From positions 62,001 through 126,000 of the forward strand of contig NZ_LT707065.1 of NCBI RefSeq assembly GCF_900156745.1: 64,000 bases of DNA, given 5' to 3'. This document shows positions 33,025 to 64,000 of this stretch, piece after piece; positions within the stretch are counted from its first letter, which is position 1; each line of letters opens with the position of its first letter. The translations under genes and the position numbers were made by a program. The notes beneath the pieces are model-generated. The model searched no databases. It saw only the letters and a program-made list of their open reading frames with translations, and was not told where the DNA came from. This DNA is from Achromobacter sp. MFA1 R4. GTDB taxonomy: Bacteria > Pseudomonadota > Gammaproteobacteria > Burkholderiales > Burkholderiaceae_B.

Positions 33025-34467
33025 ATGGCTTACTCCCCCACCGCCGCGCAGGCGGATCAGGATCTGGCGCGTCAGCATGATGCGCTGACGGCCCCCTACA
33101 CGCTGGGCGGCAACACGCTGCTGCAATACCAGGAGCAGCGCGAGTCGAACGCGCGCAGCTACCCCCGGCGCATCCCGCTGGCGCTCAAGCGCGCCAAGGG
33201 GATTTACGTCGAGGACATTGAAGGCCGCGTGTTCATTGACTGCCTGGCGGGCGCGGGTTCGTTGGCGCTGGGGCATAACCACCCGGCGGTGACCGAAGCC
33301 ATCGAGGCGGCGCTGGCGTCGGACCTGCCGCTGCTGACGCTGGACCTGACCACGCCCGTGAAGGACCGCTTCATGCGGGACGTGTTCGACCTGCTGCCGG
33401 CGGGCTTCTCGCGCAACGCCAAGATCCAGTTCTGCGGCCCGACGGGGGCCGACGCGATCGAGGCGGCGCTCAAGCTGGTCAAGACCGCGACCGGCCGCGC
33501 GGACATCCTCGCGTTCCAGGGCGCGTATCACGGCATGACGCAAGGCGCATTGCAATTGATGGGCAACGTGCGGCCCAAGCAATCCCTGCGCTCCCCATTG
33601 GCCGGCGTGCAATTCCTGCCCTACGCGTACCAGTACCGCTGCCCGTTCGGGCTTTCCGGCAGCGCCGGCGTGCAGGCCGGGCTTCAGTACATCGGCACGG
33701 TCCTGAACGACCCCGAAGGCGGCGTGCCTCAGGCCGCGGGCATGATCCTGGAGGCCGTCCAAGGCGAGGGCGGCGTCATCCCCGCGCCGCTGCAATGGCT
33801 GCAAGGCCTGCGCGCGCTGACGCGCGCGGCCGGCGTTCCCATGATCCTGGACGAGGTCCAGTCCGGCTTCGGCCGCACCGGCCGCATGTTCGCCTTCGAA
33901 CACGCCGACATCGAACCGGACGTGGTGGTGATGTCCAAAGCGATCGGCGGCGGGCTGCCGATGTCGGTCGTGGTCTACCGCGACGGCCTGGACCAGTGGG
34001 AGAGCGGCACGCACGCCGGCACCTTCCGCGGCAATCAGCTGGCCATGGCCGCGGGGTCCGCCACCATGAACGTGCTGCGCGCGGAAGGCCTGGCCGGGCA
34101 TGCCCAGGCGATGGGCGAACGGCTGACCGGCTTGCTCCTGCAATTGCAGCGCGACCACCCCGAAGTGGGGGACGTGCGCGGCCGCGGCCTGATGCTGGGC
34201 GTGGAACTGGTCGACCCCTCGCTTCCCGCCGGCATGCCCCAGCCCGCCGCGCCCCGACTGGCCAGCGCCGTGCAGGCCGAGTGCCTGCGCCGCGGCCTGA
34301 TTATCGAACTGGGCGGCCGCCATGGCAGCGTTATCCGCTTTCTGCCGCCGCTGATCATCACCGCGCGCCAGATCGACCGTGTATTCGAGATTTTTGAAGC
34401 TTCCCTGAGAGCCGCGCTGCATGCCCAAGGGGAAGCGGCCTTTCGCACCAACCGCAGTCAAACCTAA
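33025..34467 (+). CDS. Diaminobutyrate-2-oxoglutarate aminotransferase (PvdH-like)
   Basis: A 480-residue class III aminotransferase. GDP-like residues are in place: GPTGADAIEAALKL near 140, D276 in ILDEVQSGFGRTG, and the PLP lysine K305 in VMSKAIGGG. The sequence is of the PvdH/EctB/DABA-AT group that turns aspartate semialdehyde into L-2,4-diaminobutyrate. In pyoverdine systems this feeds a Dab-activating module. Here the first visible NRPS module has a pocket with three acidic residues, suited to a diamino acid. It is 70 bp downstream of the monooxygenase gene and probably co-transcribed. Confidence 0.92.
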   Translation: MAYSPTAAQADQDLARQHDALTAPYTLGGNTLLQYQEQRESNARSYPRRIPLALKRAKGIYVEDIEGRVFIDCLAGAGSLALGHNHPAVTEAIEAALASDLPLLTLDLTTPVKDRFMRDVFDLLPAGFSRNAKIQFCGPTGADAIEAALKLVKTATGRADILAFQGAYHGMTQGALQLMGNVRPKQSLRSPLAGVQFLPYAYQYRCPFGLSGSAGVQAGLQYIGTVLNDPEGGVPQAAGMILEAVQGEGGVIPAPLQWLQGLRALTRAAGVPMILDEVQSGFGRTGRMFAFEHADIEPDVVVMSKAIGGGLPMSVVVYRDGLDQWESGTHAGTFRGNQLAMAAGSATMNVLRAEGLAGHAQAMGERLTGLLLQLQRDHPEVGDVRGRGLMLGVELVDPSLPAGMPQPAAPRLASAVQAECLRRGLIIELGGRHGSVIRFLPPLIITARQIDRVFEIFEASLRAALHAQGEAAFRTNRSQT

Positions 34468-34509
34468 AACAACGGGCTCCTCGTCGAACCCGACATTGCA
34501 CAGAAGACC

Positions 34510-36657
34510 ATGAAAACACCTCGCATCACGGCGCGTTCGCGCGCACTTCGCCAACTGCCCTATCCCCTGCTGCTCGGGTTGGCCATCAGCACGCCGACCC
34601 AGGCGCAACAGGCCACCGACAGCGCCACGCCCACGCTGCCCGCCATCCGCGTGCGCGCAGATGCGATGGACGCCGCCACGGGGCCCTTGAACGGGTATGT
34701 GGCGAAGGAAACGTTGACGGGCAGCAAGACGCCGACCGCGCTGCGGGAGATTCCGCAATCCGTTTCCGTGGTGGGCGCGCAGGAAATGCTGGACCGTGGC
34801 GTGCAGACCGTGTCGCAGGCAATCCAGTATGTGCCCGGTGTGCAGATCAGCAACTTCGGCGGCGCCGAGGTTCGCAACGACTGGATCGTGCTGCGCGGCT
34901 TTGATGCCAAGATCACGGGGGATTTTCGCGACGGTCTCAGCCAGCTTCCCTACGACCAGATCCGCGCGCGCACCGATCCATACGCGCTGGAACGCGTGGA
35001 GGTCCTTCGCGGCCCGTCGTCGGTGCTGTACGGCCAGGTCGCCCCGGGCGGACTGGTTAATCGCGTCACCAAGCGGCCCACTGCCGAGTCCTTCGGCGAA
35101 ATCGTCCTGCAGGGCGGCAGCTTCGACCGGCGCCAGGCCGCAGTCGACTTCGGCGGGCCCATCGATGACGAGGGCAAGTACCTGTACCGCCTGACCGGGA
35201 TTCTTCGCAACGGAGGAACCCAGGTCAAGTACGACAGCGATCATCGCTACCCCGACGAACTGGGGTACATCGCCCCGGCGTTCACGTGGCGCCCGAACTC
35301 GGACACCAGCTTCACGTTGCTGACCAGCTACCAGCACGACCAGACCGACGGAGAGTCCCGCCCGGTCTACCCGACGCACGTGCCGGTGGGCGACTACGGC
35401 TTCAACAAGTACGACCGCAAGCAATACGCCATCGGCTACATCCTTGAACACCGTGTCAATGACGCGCTGACGCTGCGCCAGAACGCCCGCTACCAGCACG
35501 GCAAGCTGGATCAGCGCGACCTCTACAACCTGCGCCTGCTGGCCGACGGCCACACCATCAGCCGCTATGCGCTGGTGTCCAAGGAAAGCATGGATGGCGT
35601 GGTCGTCGATACGCAGGCCGAGTACCAATTCAACCTGGGCCGCGTCTCGCACACCCTGCTGGCGGGCCTGGACTACAAGTTCCAGGACGGCCAGCAATGG
35701 TATCGCCAAGGCCTGGCGCCGAATCTGGACCTGAACAACCCGGTCTACGACCAGGACATCCCGTATCCGTCCGCCGCCAACACCATCATCGACCAGAAGG
35801 ATGTGAACCGTCAGCTGGGCATCTACCTGCAGGACCAGATCCGGGCGGACAAGGTCGTGGTGACGTTGGGCGCGCGCCAGGATTGGGCGCGCAGCTCCAG
35901 CAACAACCGGCTGACCGAGAACACCGTGCGCCAGCAGGACACCGCCTTCACCGGGCGCATGGGACTGGCCTATCTGTTCGACTCGGGCATCACGCCCTAC
36001 GTGAGCTATTCCACGTCGTTCCTGCCGCAGAGCGGCGTCAGCATGGACAGCACCCCGTTCAAGCCTACCAAGGGCGAACAGTACGAGTTTGGCGTGAAGT
36101 ACCAGCCGCCGGGCTCGAACAGCCTGATCGCGCTGTCGGTGTTCGACCTGACCCAGCGCAACGCGCTTACGCCGGATCCGCGCAACACGAACTTCAGCGT
36201 GCAGACGGGCGAGATCCAGTCGCGCGGCATCGAACTGGAAGGCAAGGCCAACCTGACGCGCGGGCTGGATGTGCTGGCGTCCTATACCTTGAATGACGTG
36301 AAGGTGACCCAGAGCAACAACCCGGCCGAAGTGGGCAACACGCCCATCGTCACGCCGCGCCACATGGCCTCGGCCTGGCTCAACTACACGCTGACCGACA
36401 CCGTGCTGCAAGGATTGGGCATGGGCGTTGGCGTGCGCTATGTGGGCAAGACCTACGTCAATGTCGCCAACACCATCGAGAACGGCTCGTCGTTCATGGT
36501 CGATGTCGGCCTGCACTACCAGCTGCGCAACTGGCGCTTCGCCGTGGACGCAACGAACCTGTTCAACAAGGAAACCGTTGTCTGCCGCAACAACACCGTG
36601 AACTGCCGCTACGGCCTGGAACGCACGGTGCTCGCCTCGGTGGCGTACCGCTGGTGA
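34510..36657 (+). CDS. TonB-dependent siderophore receptor
   Basis: A 715-residue outer-membrane receptor. The signal peptide ends TQAQQ near residue 36. The plug domain follows with ALREIPQSVSVVGAQEMLD and LRGPSSVLYGQVAPGGLVN; then a 22-strand barrel ending VLASVAYRW with terminal aromatic residue. No N-terminal secretin/STN signalling domain is present, so it should not take part in FecR-type surface signalling, fitting control by a PvdS/OrbS-like sigma factor instead. It is expected to import the ferric form of the peptide made by this locus. Confidence 0.95.
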   Translation: MKTPRITARSRALRQLPYPLLLGLAISTPTQAQQATDSATPTLPAIRVRADAMDAATGPLNGYVAKETLTGSKTPTALREIPQSVSVVGAQEMLDRGVQTVSQAIQYVPGVQISNFGGAEVRNDWIVLRGFDAKITGDFRDGLSQLPYDQIRARTDPYALERVEVLRGPSSVLYGQVAPGGLVNRVTKRPTAESFGEIVLQGGSFDRRQAAVDFGGPIDDEGKYLYRLTGILRNGGTQVKYDSDHRYPDELGYIAPAFTWRPNSDTSFTLLTSYQHDQTDGESRPVYPTHVPVGDYGFNKYDRKQYAIGYILEHRVNDALTLRQNARYQHGKLDQRDLYNLRLLADGHTISRYALVSKESMDGVVVDTQAEYQFNLGRVSHTLLAGLDYKFQDGQQWYRQGLAPNLDLNNPVYDQDIPYPSAANTIIDQKDVNRQLGIYLQDQIRADKVVVTLGARQDWARSSSNNRLTENTVRQQDTAFTGRMGLAYLFDSGITPYVSYSTSFLPQSGVSMDSTPFKPTKGEQYEFGVKYQPPGSNSLIALSVFDLTQRNALTPDPRNTNFSVQTGEIQSRGIELEGKANLTRGLDVLASYTLNDVKVTQSNNPAEVGNTPIVTPRHMASAWLNYTLTDTVLQGLGMGVGVRYVGKTYVNVANTIENGSSFMVDVGLHYQLRNWRFAVDATNLFNKETVVCRNNTVNCRYGLERTVLASVAYRW

Positions 36658-37619
36658 TGGGCACGCCGCATCCCGAGCTGGCCGCGTTTCTGGACCTGGT
36701 TGCCGCGGCCGGCAATCCACCCATGCACGAGGCCGGCATCGCGCAGGCCCGCGCGGACTATGACGCGGCCACGCCGATGCTGGATGCGCCGGGCGACCCG
36801 CGCGTCCTGACGCAAGACCTGAAGGTGCCCGCGCGGGATGGCGCCAGCATCCCCGCGCGCCTGTATCAGCCCGGCACGGCGGACCGCTCGGACCTGCCGC
36901 TCCTGTTGTTCCTGCATGGCGGCGGCTATTGCCTGGGCGGCCTGGCGTCCCATGATTCCCTGTGCCGGGATCTGGCGGCGCTGACGCCGTGCGCGGTGCT
37001 GGCGCTGGATTACCGGCGGGCGCCCGAGCACCGCTTTCCCACTGCCTACCTGGACGCACAGGATGCGTGGACGTGGCTGTTGGCGCCCGGCGCGCCGCTG
37101 GGGTGGCAGCCCGGCCGCGTTGCCGTGGGCGGAGACAGCGTCGGCGGCACGCTCGCCGCCGCGTTGAGCCTGCACGCGCGCGACGCGGGCGGCGTGGCGC
37201 CCGTGCTGCAGCTGCTGCTGTATCCGTGCACCAGCGCCAGTCCCGACTTTCCGTCCAAACAGCGCTACGCCACCGGCCACCTGCTGGAGGCCGCGACGTT
37301 GGACTGGATGTATGCAAACACCCTGAGCCGTCCCGAGGACGCGGAGGACTGGCGCTTCGCGCCGCTGGCGCACCCGGACCTGCGCGGCGTGGCGCCCGCC
37401 CATATCGCGCTGGCCGAATGCGACTTGCTGGTCGACGAAGGCACGGCATACGCGCGCCGGCTGGAACAGGCCGGTGTCGCCACGCGCCTGGATATCTACC
37501 CGGGCATGGTGCATGACTTCGCGCGGCTGGGGAACATCGTCGAACAGACGGCCGTCCTGCGCGCCGACCTGGCGCGCGCGCTGGACGCCGCCTTCAGGCG
37601 GAACGCCGTGGACGCCTGA
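36657..37619 (+). CDS. Alpha/beta hydrolase of the hormone-sensitive lipase group
   Basis: A 320-residue hydrolase. The oxyanion motif HGGGYCLGG (about residues 82-90), nucleophile elbow GGDSVGG (about 158-164), and later Asp in ECDLLVDEG and His in PGMVHDFARLG complete the HSL/esterase set. No signal peptide is seen, so it acts in the cytoplasm. Its ATG overlaps the receptor stop (TGATG; a GTG three bases earlier is also in frame), so expression is coupled to uptake. It could cleave the ferric siderophore after import or trim an acyl group from the product; no homologue is assigned with certainty. Confidence 0.82.
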   Translation: MGTPHPELAAFLDLVAAAGNPPMHEAGIAQARADYDAATPMLDAPGDPRVLTQDLKVPARDGASIPARLYQPGTADRSDLPLLLFLHGGGYCLGGLASHDSLCRDLAALTPCAVLALDYRRAPEHRFPTAYLDAQDAWTWLLAPGAPLGWQPGRVAVGGDSVGGTLAAALSLHARDAGGVAPVLQLLLYPCTSASPDFPSKQRYATGHLLEAATLDWMYANTLSRPEDAEDWRFAPLAHPDLRGVAPAHIALAECDLLVDEGTAYARRLEQAGVATRLDIYPGMVHDFARLGNIVEQTAVLRADLARALDAAFRRNAVDA

Positions 37620-37659
37620 GCGCGCAACACATCCCGGCGACCGGACGGCGCCATTCCTG

Positions 37660-37695
37660 AAGGGGTCACGGCCGCGATGGCAGCCGTGACCCCTT
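37660..37695. terminator. Bidirectional terminator between the hydrolase and NRPS genes
   Basis: AAGGGGTCACGGC (37660-37672) pairs perfectly with GCCGTGACCCCTT (37683-37695), a 13-bp stem with 10-base loop, followed on the plus strand by TTTCTTAT. It lies 40 bp after the hydrolase stop and 3 bp after the last NRPS stop on the other strand, serving the convergent operons. Confidence 0.85.
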
Positions 37696-37697
37696 TC

Positions 37698-52793
<15,096 letters not shown>

Positions 52794-52798
52794 GGTGC

Positions 52799-60669
<7,871 letters not shown>

Positions 60670-60670
<1 letters not shown>

Positions 60671-63600
60671 CACAAGGTCTCCAGGGTGTCGATGAACGCG
60701 TCGATGCTTCTCAGCGCGTCTGCCTGTCCTTTGCCGGCCTGCGCCGCGTCGGCCACGCGCTCGGCGAACCGCGCCAGCGTCTGCGCCTCGAACAGCGCGG
60801 CCAGCGGCGTCTCGATATCCATGTCTGTCCGAATGCGCGCGACCACCCGCATCACCAGCAAGGAATGGCCGCCCAATTCAAAGAAGCTGTCCTCGCGCCC
60901 CACGCGCGGCACGCCCAGCACGGCGGCCCAGATATCGGCCAATTGCCGTTCCAGATCGCTTTCGGGCGCGCTGTAGCGGCGCAACGAGGCCTGTGCGTCG
61001 GGCGCAGGCAGCGCCTTGCGATCCACCTTGCCGTTGGGCGTCAGCGGAATCGACGGCAGGACGACCCACACGGCGGGAACCATATAGGCGGGCAATGCCG
61101 CCGCCAGCTCGGCCTGCACGGATTCCAGCCAGGCGCGCTGCGCATCGTCGCGTGGCCCCGCCAGCGCCGGGTTGCGCGGCGCCACGTAGCCGACCAGGCG
61201 ATGGCCCTGGCCGTCGTCGCGCGCCACCGTGACCGCCTGGCGCACGCTGGACAACCGCGCCAGGCAAGCGTCGATCTCGCCCAATTCGATGCGAAAGCCG
61301 TGCACCTTGACCTGATGGTCGGTGCGCCCCACGTACTCCAGCACGCCGTCGCCGCGAAAACGCGCCAGATCGCCCGTGCGGTAGAGCCGCGCGCCGGGCT
61401 GCGCCGCATAGGGGTCGGCGATGTACCGTTCGGCGGCCAGCGCCGGTTGATGCAGGTAGCCGCGCCCGACGCCCACGCCCGCCACGCAAAGCTCGCCGAT
61501 GGCCCCGGCGGGCAGCAGGTCCAGGTTCGCGTCCAGCACGTAGAGCCGCGTGTGGTCGGCCGCCGTCCCGATCGCCAGCACCGGCCCGGGTTCGTCCCTG
61601 GCGTCGTCCACGCGGTACAGCGCCACATCGTCCGCGCATTCGGCGGGACCATAGGCATTGACCAGCGGCACGTCCGGATAGCGATCCAGCCACGCGCGCG
61701 CCAGCGCCACCGAACTGGCCTCGCCCGTGGGCAGCATCCAGCGCAGGCCGGGCATCGACACGGCGTCGGCCATCAACATGCCCTGGATCAGGGTCGGCAC
61801 GGATTCCAGCACCGTGATGCCGCGGTCGTTCACGCGGCGGATCAGGGCCTGCGGGTCGCGCGCCACGCTATCCGCCACGATCTCGATGCATGCGCCGCAC
61901 AACAGCCCCGCCAGCAACTGCCACACCGAGATGTCGAAGCTCTGCGCGGCCGTCTGGCCGATGACGTCGTGCTCGGTCAGCCCCAGCGCGGGGATCTTGC
62001 TGAGTTGGTTGTTCAGCATGCCCTGGCTGGTGACGACCACGCCCTTGGGCGTTCCCGTGGAACCGGACGTGAAGATCACGTAGGCGGCCTGGTCGCGATG
62101 CGCCGGCTCACGCAGATCGGCCTCGTCGCGGGAAGCCGGCGCGTCGACGTCGTGCCGGGCCACCGTGGCGGGCAGCGCCGCGATCACATCGGCGTGGGCC
62201 GCCGCCGCGCCACGATCCGTGATGACCGCGCGCGCGCGGCACAGGTCAAGGATCTGCGCCAGGCGCTGCGACGGCAGCGCCGGATCCAGCGCCAGGTAGG
62301 CCGCATTCGCCTTGAATGCGCCAAGCACCGCCGCCAGCATGCCGACGCCACGCTCGGCCAGCACCACCACCACGTCGTCGCGGCGCGCGCCCCCGGCCCG
62401 CAACGCGTGCGCGTGGCGGTTGGCCAGCCGGTTCAGCGCTTCGTAGCGGATCTCTCCCTGTGCATCGCGCGCGGCGATGCGCCCGGCGTGGCGGCGAGCC
62501 TGCGCCTCGAACAGCGCGGCGTAACCCGCCTCGAGCGGATAGCCGGGCGTCGCGCCCCGCCCAAGCGCCAGCACGCGGGCTTGTTCAACTTCGGGCAACA
62601 GCCCGATCCGCGCCAAGGGCAAGGCGGCGCTTTCGGCGAATTGCCCAAGCACATGGCGCAGGCCGTCCAGCACCCGCTGAACGGACGCCGCGTCGAACAG
62701 GCCGGCGTCATAGGTCAGCTGCAACACCAACTGCTCGCCCGGCTTGACCACGACCGTCAGCGGATAGTTGGTGTGCGTGCGGGCGCCATCGGCACGCGCC
62801 CCGATCGCTTGCGCGCGCGCCAGCAAGGCGCCGTCGACAGGCGCGTTTTCAAAGACGAACAGGGTATCGAACAGCGCGGTGCCGCGCGGCACGTCAGCCA
62901 TGGCCTGGATCTCGGCCAGGGACAGGTGTTCGTGTTCGCGCAGCGCGGCATTGCCCGCCTGCACCGTACGCAGCCACTGCGCCACGCTGACCGGGCTGTC
63001 CGGCCCCGGCACCTCGATCCGCAATGGCAAGGTGTTGATGAACAGGCCGATCGTGTCCTGCACGCCATTCAGGTCCGTCGGCCGGCCGGCGACCGTCACG
63101 CCGTAGAGCACGTCGTCCAGCCCGGCCACGCGGGCGAGCCACAACGCCCACGCGCCCTGTGCATAGGTGTTCACCGTCAACTGCTGCCGCTGCGCCGCGC
63201 GCTGAAGCGCCGCGGTTTCGGCCAGGCTCAGCGACACCACGGCGTCCGCGGTCCGGGACTGGCCCGGCGTGGGCGCGATCCGGCCCGCCAGCGGCAAGGG
63301 CGTGACCGTGCCGAAACCGCGCAGCGCGTCGCGCCAGTAGGCGCGCGCCGCCGCCATGTCCTGCCGCCCCAGCCACGCGATGAAGTCGCGATACGGCACG
63401 GGCTGCGCCAACTGCGGCGGCTGCCCCTGTGCGAAGGCGTCGTAGGCGGCAAAGAAGTCCGCCAGCAGCAAGGACCGGCACCAGGCATCCATCAGGATGT
63501 GGTGATAGCTCAGCACCATCCGGTCGCCGTCGGCCAGCCGCGCCAGCCGGACGCGCCACAAGGGTGCAGCGGCCATGTCAAAGCCCGCCGCCAGCTCGTC

Positions 63601-64000
63601 CTGCAGGAGGCGGTCCAATTGCGCCAGCGCCGCCTCCACGGGCAGTTCGCGCCAGTCCAGCACCTGGACCGGCGCCGCGACCTCGCGCCGGATCACCTGC
63701 AACGGCGTCTCGCCCGCCTGCCAGGCAAAACCCGCGCGCAGCGCCTCATGGCGTTGCGCCATCAGGCCCCATGCGCGGCGCGCCGCATCCAGATCCAGGT
63801 GGCGGTCAAAGCGGTAGCGGTCCTGCATCAGGTACATGCCGGAGCCGGGATTCATCAGCGTGTGCAGCAATAGCCCCTGCTGCATGGGTGTCGGGGGATA
63901 GATGTCGGCGACATCGCGCGGGTTGGGCGCCAGACGGTCCAACTGCGCCTGGGTCAGGTCCGCCAGCGGGAAATCCGACGGCGTCAGGCCGCCCGCGCCG
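60670..64000 (-). CDS. NRPS, 3' part: C-A-PCP module for a diamino acid (5' end outside window)
   Basis: The last 1110 or so residues of a synthetase whose start lies beyond 64000. The frame stays open to the edge, where GGLTPSDFPLADLTQAQLD is the linker usually seen between an E domain and the next C domain, so an epimerising module probably precedes. Visible domains: C (63905-62580; HHILMDAW, with Ala in place of the last Gly of HHxxxDG), A (62500-61000) and PCP (60870; LGGHS, as in modules without E). The A pocket reads DIWELTADDK; three acidic residues suit a basic side chain, and the neighbouring diaminobutyrate aminotransferase points to 2,4-diaminobutyrate. I recall similar codes for Dab in pyoverdine synthetases but could not check this. 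Confidence 0.9.

Noticed and set aside
34465..34485. TAAA and CGTC boxes upstream of the TonB receptor gene
   Set aside because: The spacer is 13 bases, not the 17 found in the three accepted elements, so it was not called as an iron-starvation promoter.
32827..37449. Long minus-strand open frame opposite the siderophore operon
   Set aside because: It is antisense to the aminotransferase, receptor and hydrolase genes, which have clear motifs; the frame has no recognisable domain.

Overview
The window is high-GC DNA from a betaproteobacterium, most likely an Alcaligenaceae member such as Achromobacter or Bordetella. Two Bug-type tripartite tricarboxylate receptor genes, many LysR/GntR-controlled catabolic operons and a non-ribosomal peptide siderophore locus all fit that group. 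The assignment comes from gene content; no database search was possible.

Layout. (1) 1-4488: the 5' part of an XRE regulator, a divergent amino-acid permease, and a minus-strand operon of Bug receptor, glutathione transferase and class II aldolase. (2) About 4.55-10.5 kb: an accessory block flanked by copies of an AAAGGCGAACTTT-type repeat. It carries a GIY-YIG-like gene, a PD-(D/E)XK protein with an N-terminal domain resembling abortive-infection proteins and an SSB-like C-terminal tip, a HEPN-like gene followed by a small PD-(D/E)XK gene and a helical unknown, then an ArsR regulator coupled to an alpha/beta hydrolase. The right end has fused into the 3' end of a D-aminoacylase gene. (3) 10.4-16.4 kb: a minus-strand operon for N-substituted D-amino acids (N-carbamoyl-D-amino-acid hydrolase, PLP dehydratase, Bug receptor, D-aminoacylase) with a divergent LysR gene. 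(4) 16.4-24.6 kb: a 5-oxoprolinase locus (pxpA divergent from an ABC importer, pxpB, pxpC, a GntR regulator and a 2-hydroxyacid dehydrogenase), with a strong palindrome in the divergent promoter region. (5) 24.6-27.5 kb: a small acidic protein, an OmpA-like lipoprotein, a gene remnant and a Tat-exported DUF1254 protein.

(6) 27.7-64.0 kb: a siderophore locus. A PvdE-type exporter diverges from a FhuF-type reductase. These are followed by an N-acyltransferase, L-ornithine N5-monooxygenase, diaminobutyrate aminotransferase, TonB-dependent receptor and an alpha/beta hydrolase on the plus strand. Converging on them are three large NRPS genes on the minus strand, the first running off the right edge. 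Three exact TAAA-N17-CGTC elements precede the exporter, fhuF and acyltransferase genes. They look like promoters for an iron-starvation ECF sigma factor (PvdS/OrbS type), whose gene is not in the window.

Read in transcription order, the NRPS modules visible are: (upstream module probably ending in an E domain)-[diamino acid, probably Dab]-[Ser, E]-[Ser]-[Asp]-[Thr, E]-[Ser]-[N5-hydroxy-ornithine]-TE. Pocket residues were read by eye against GrsA. Several Ser modules and both E-domain regions are near-identical repeats, so the synthetase appears to have grown by internal duplication or conversion. The last Ser module is followed by a D-type-looking condensation domain although it has no epimerase.
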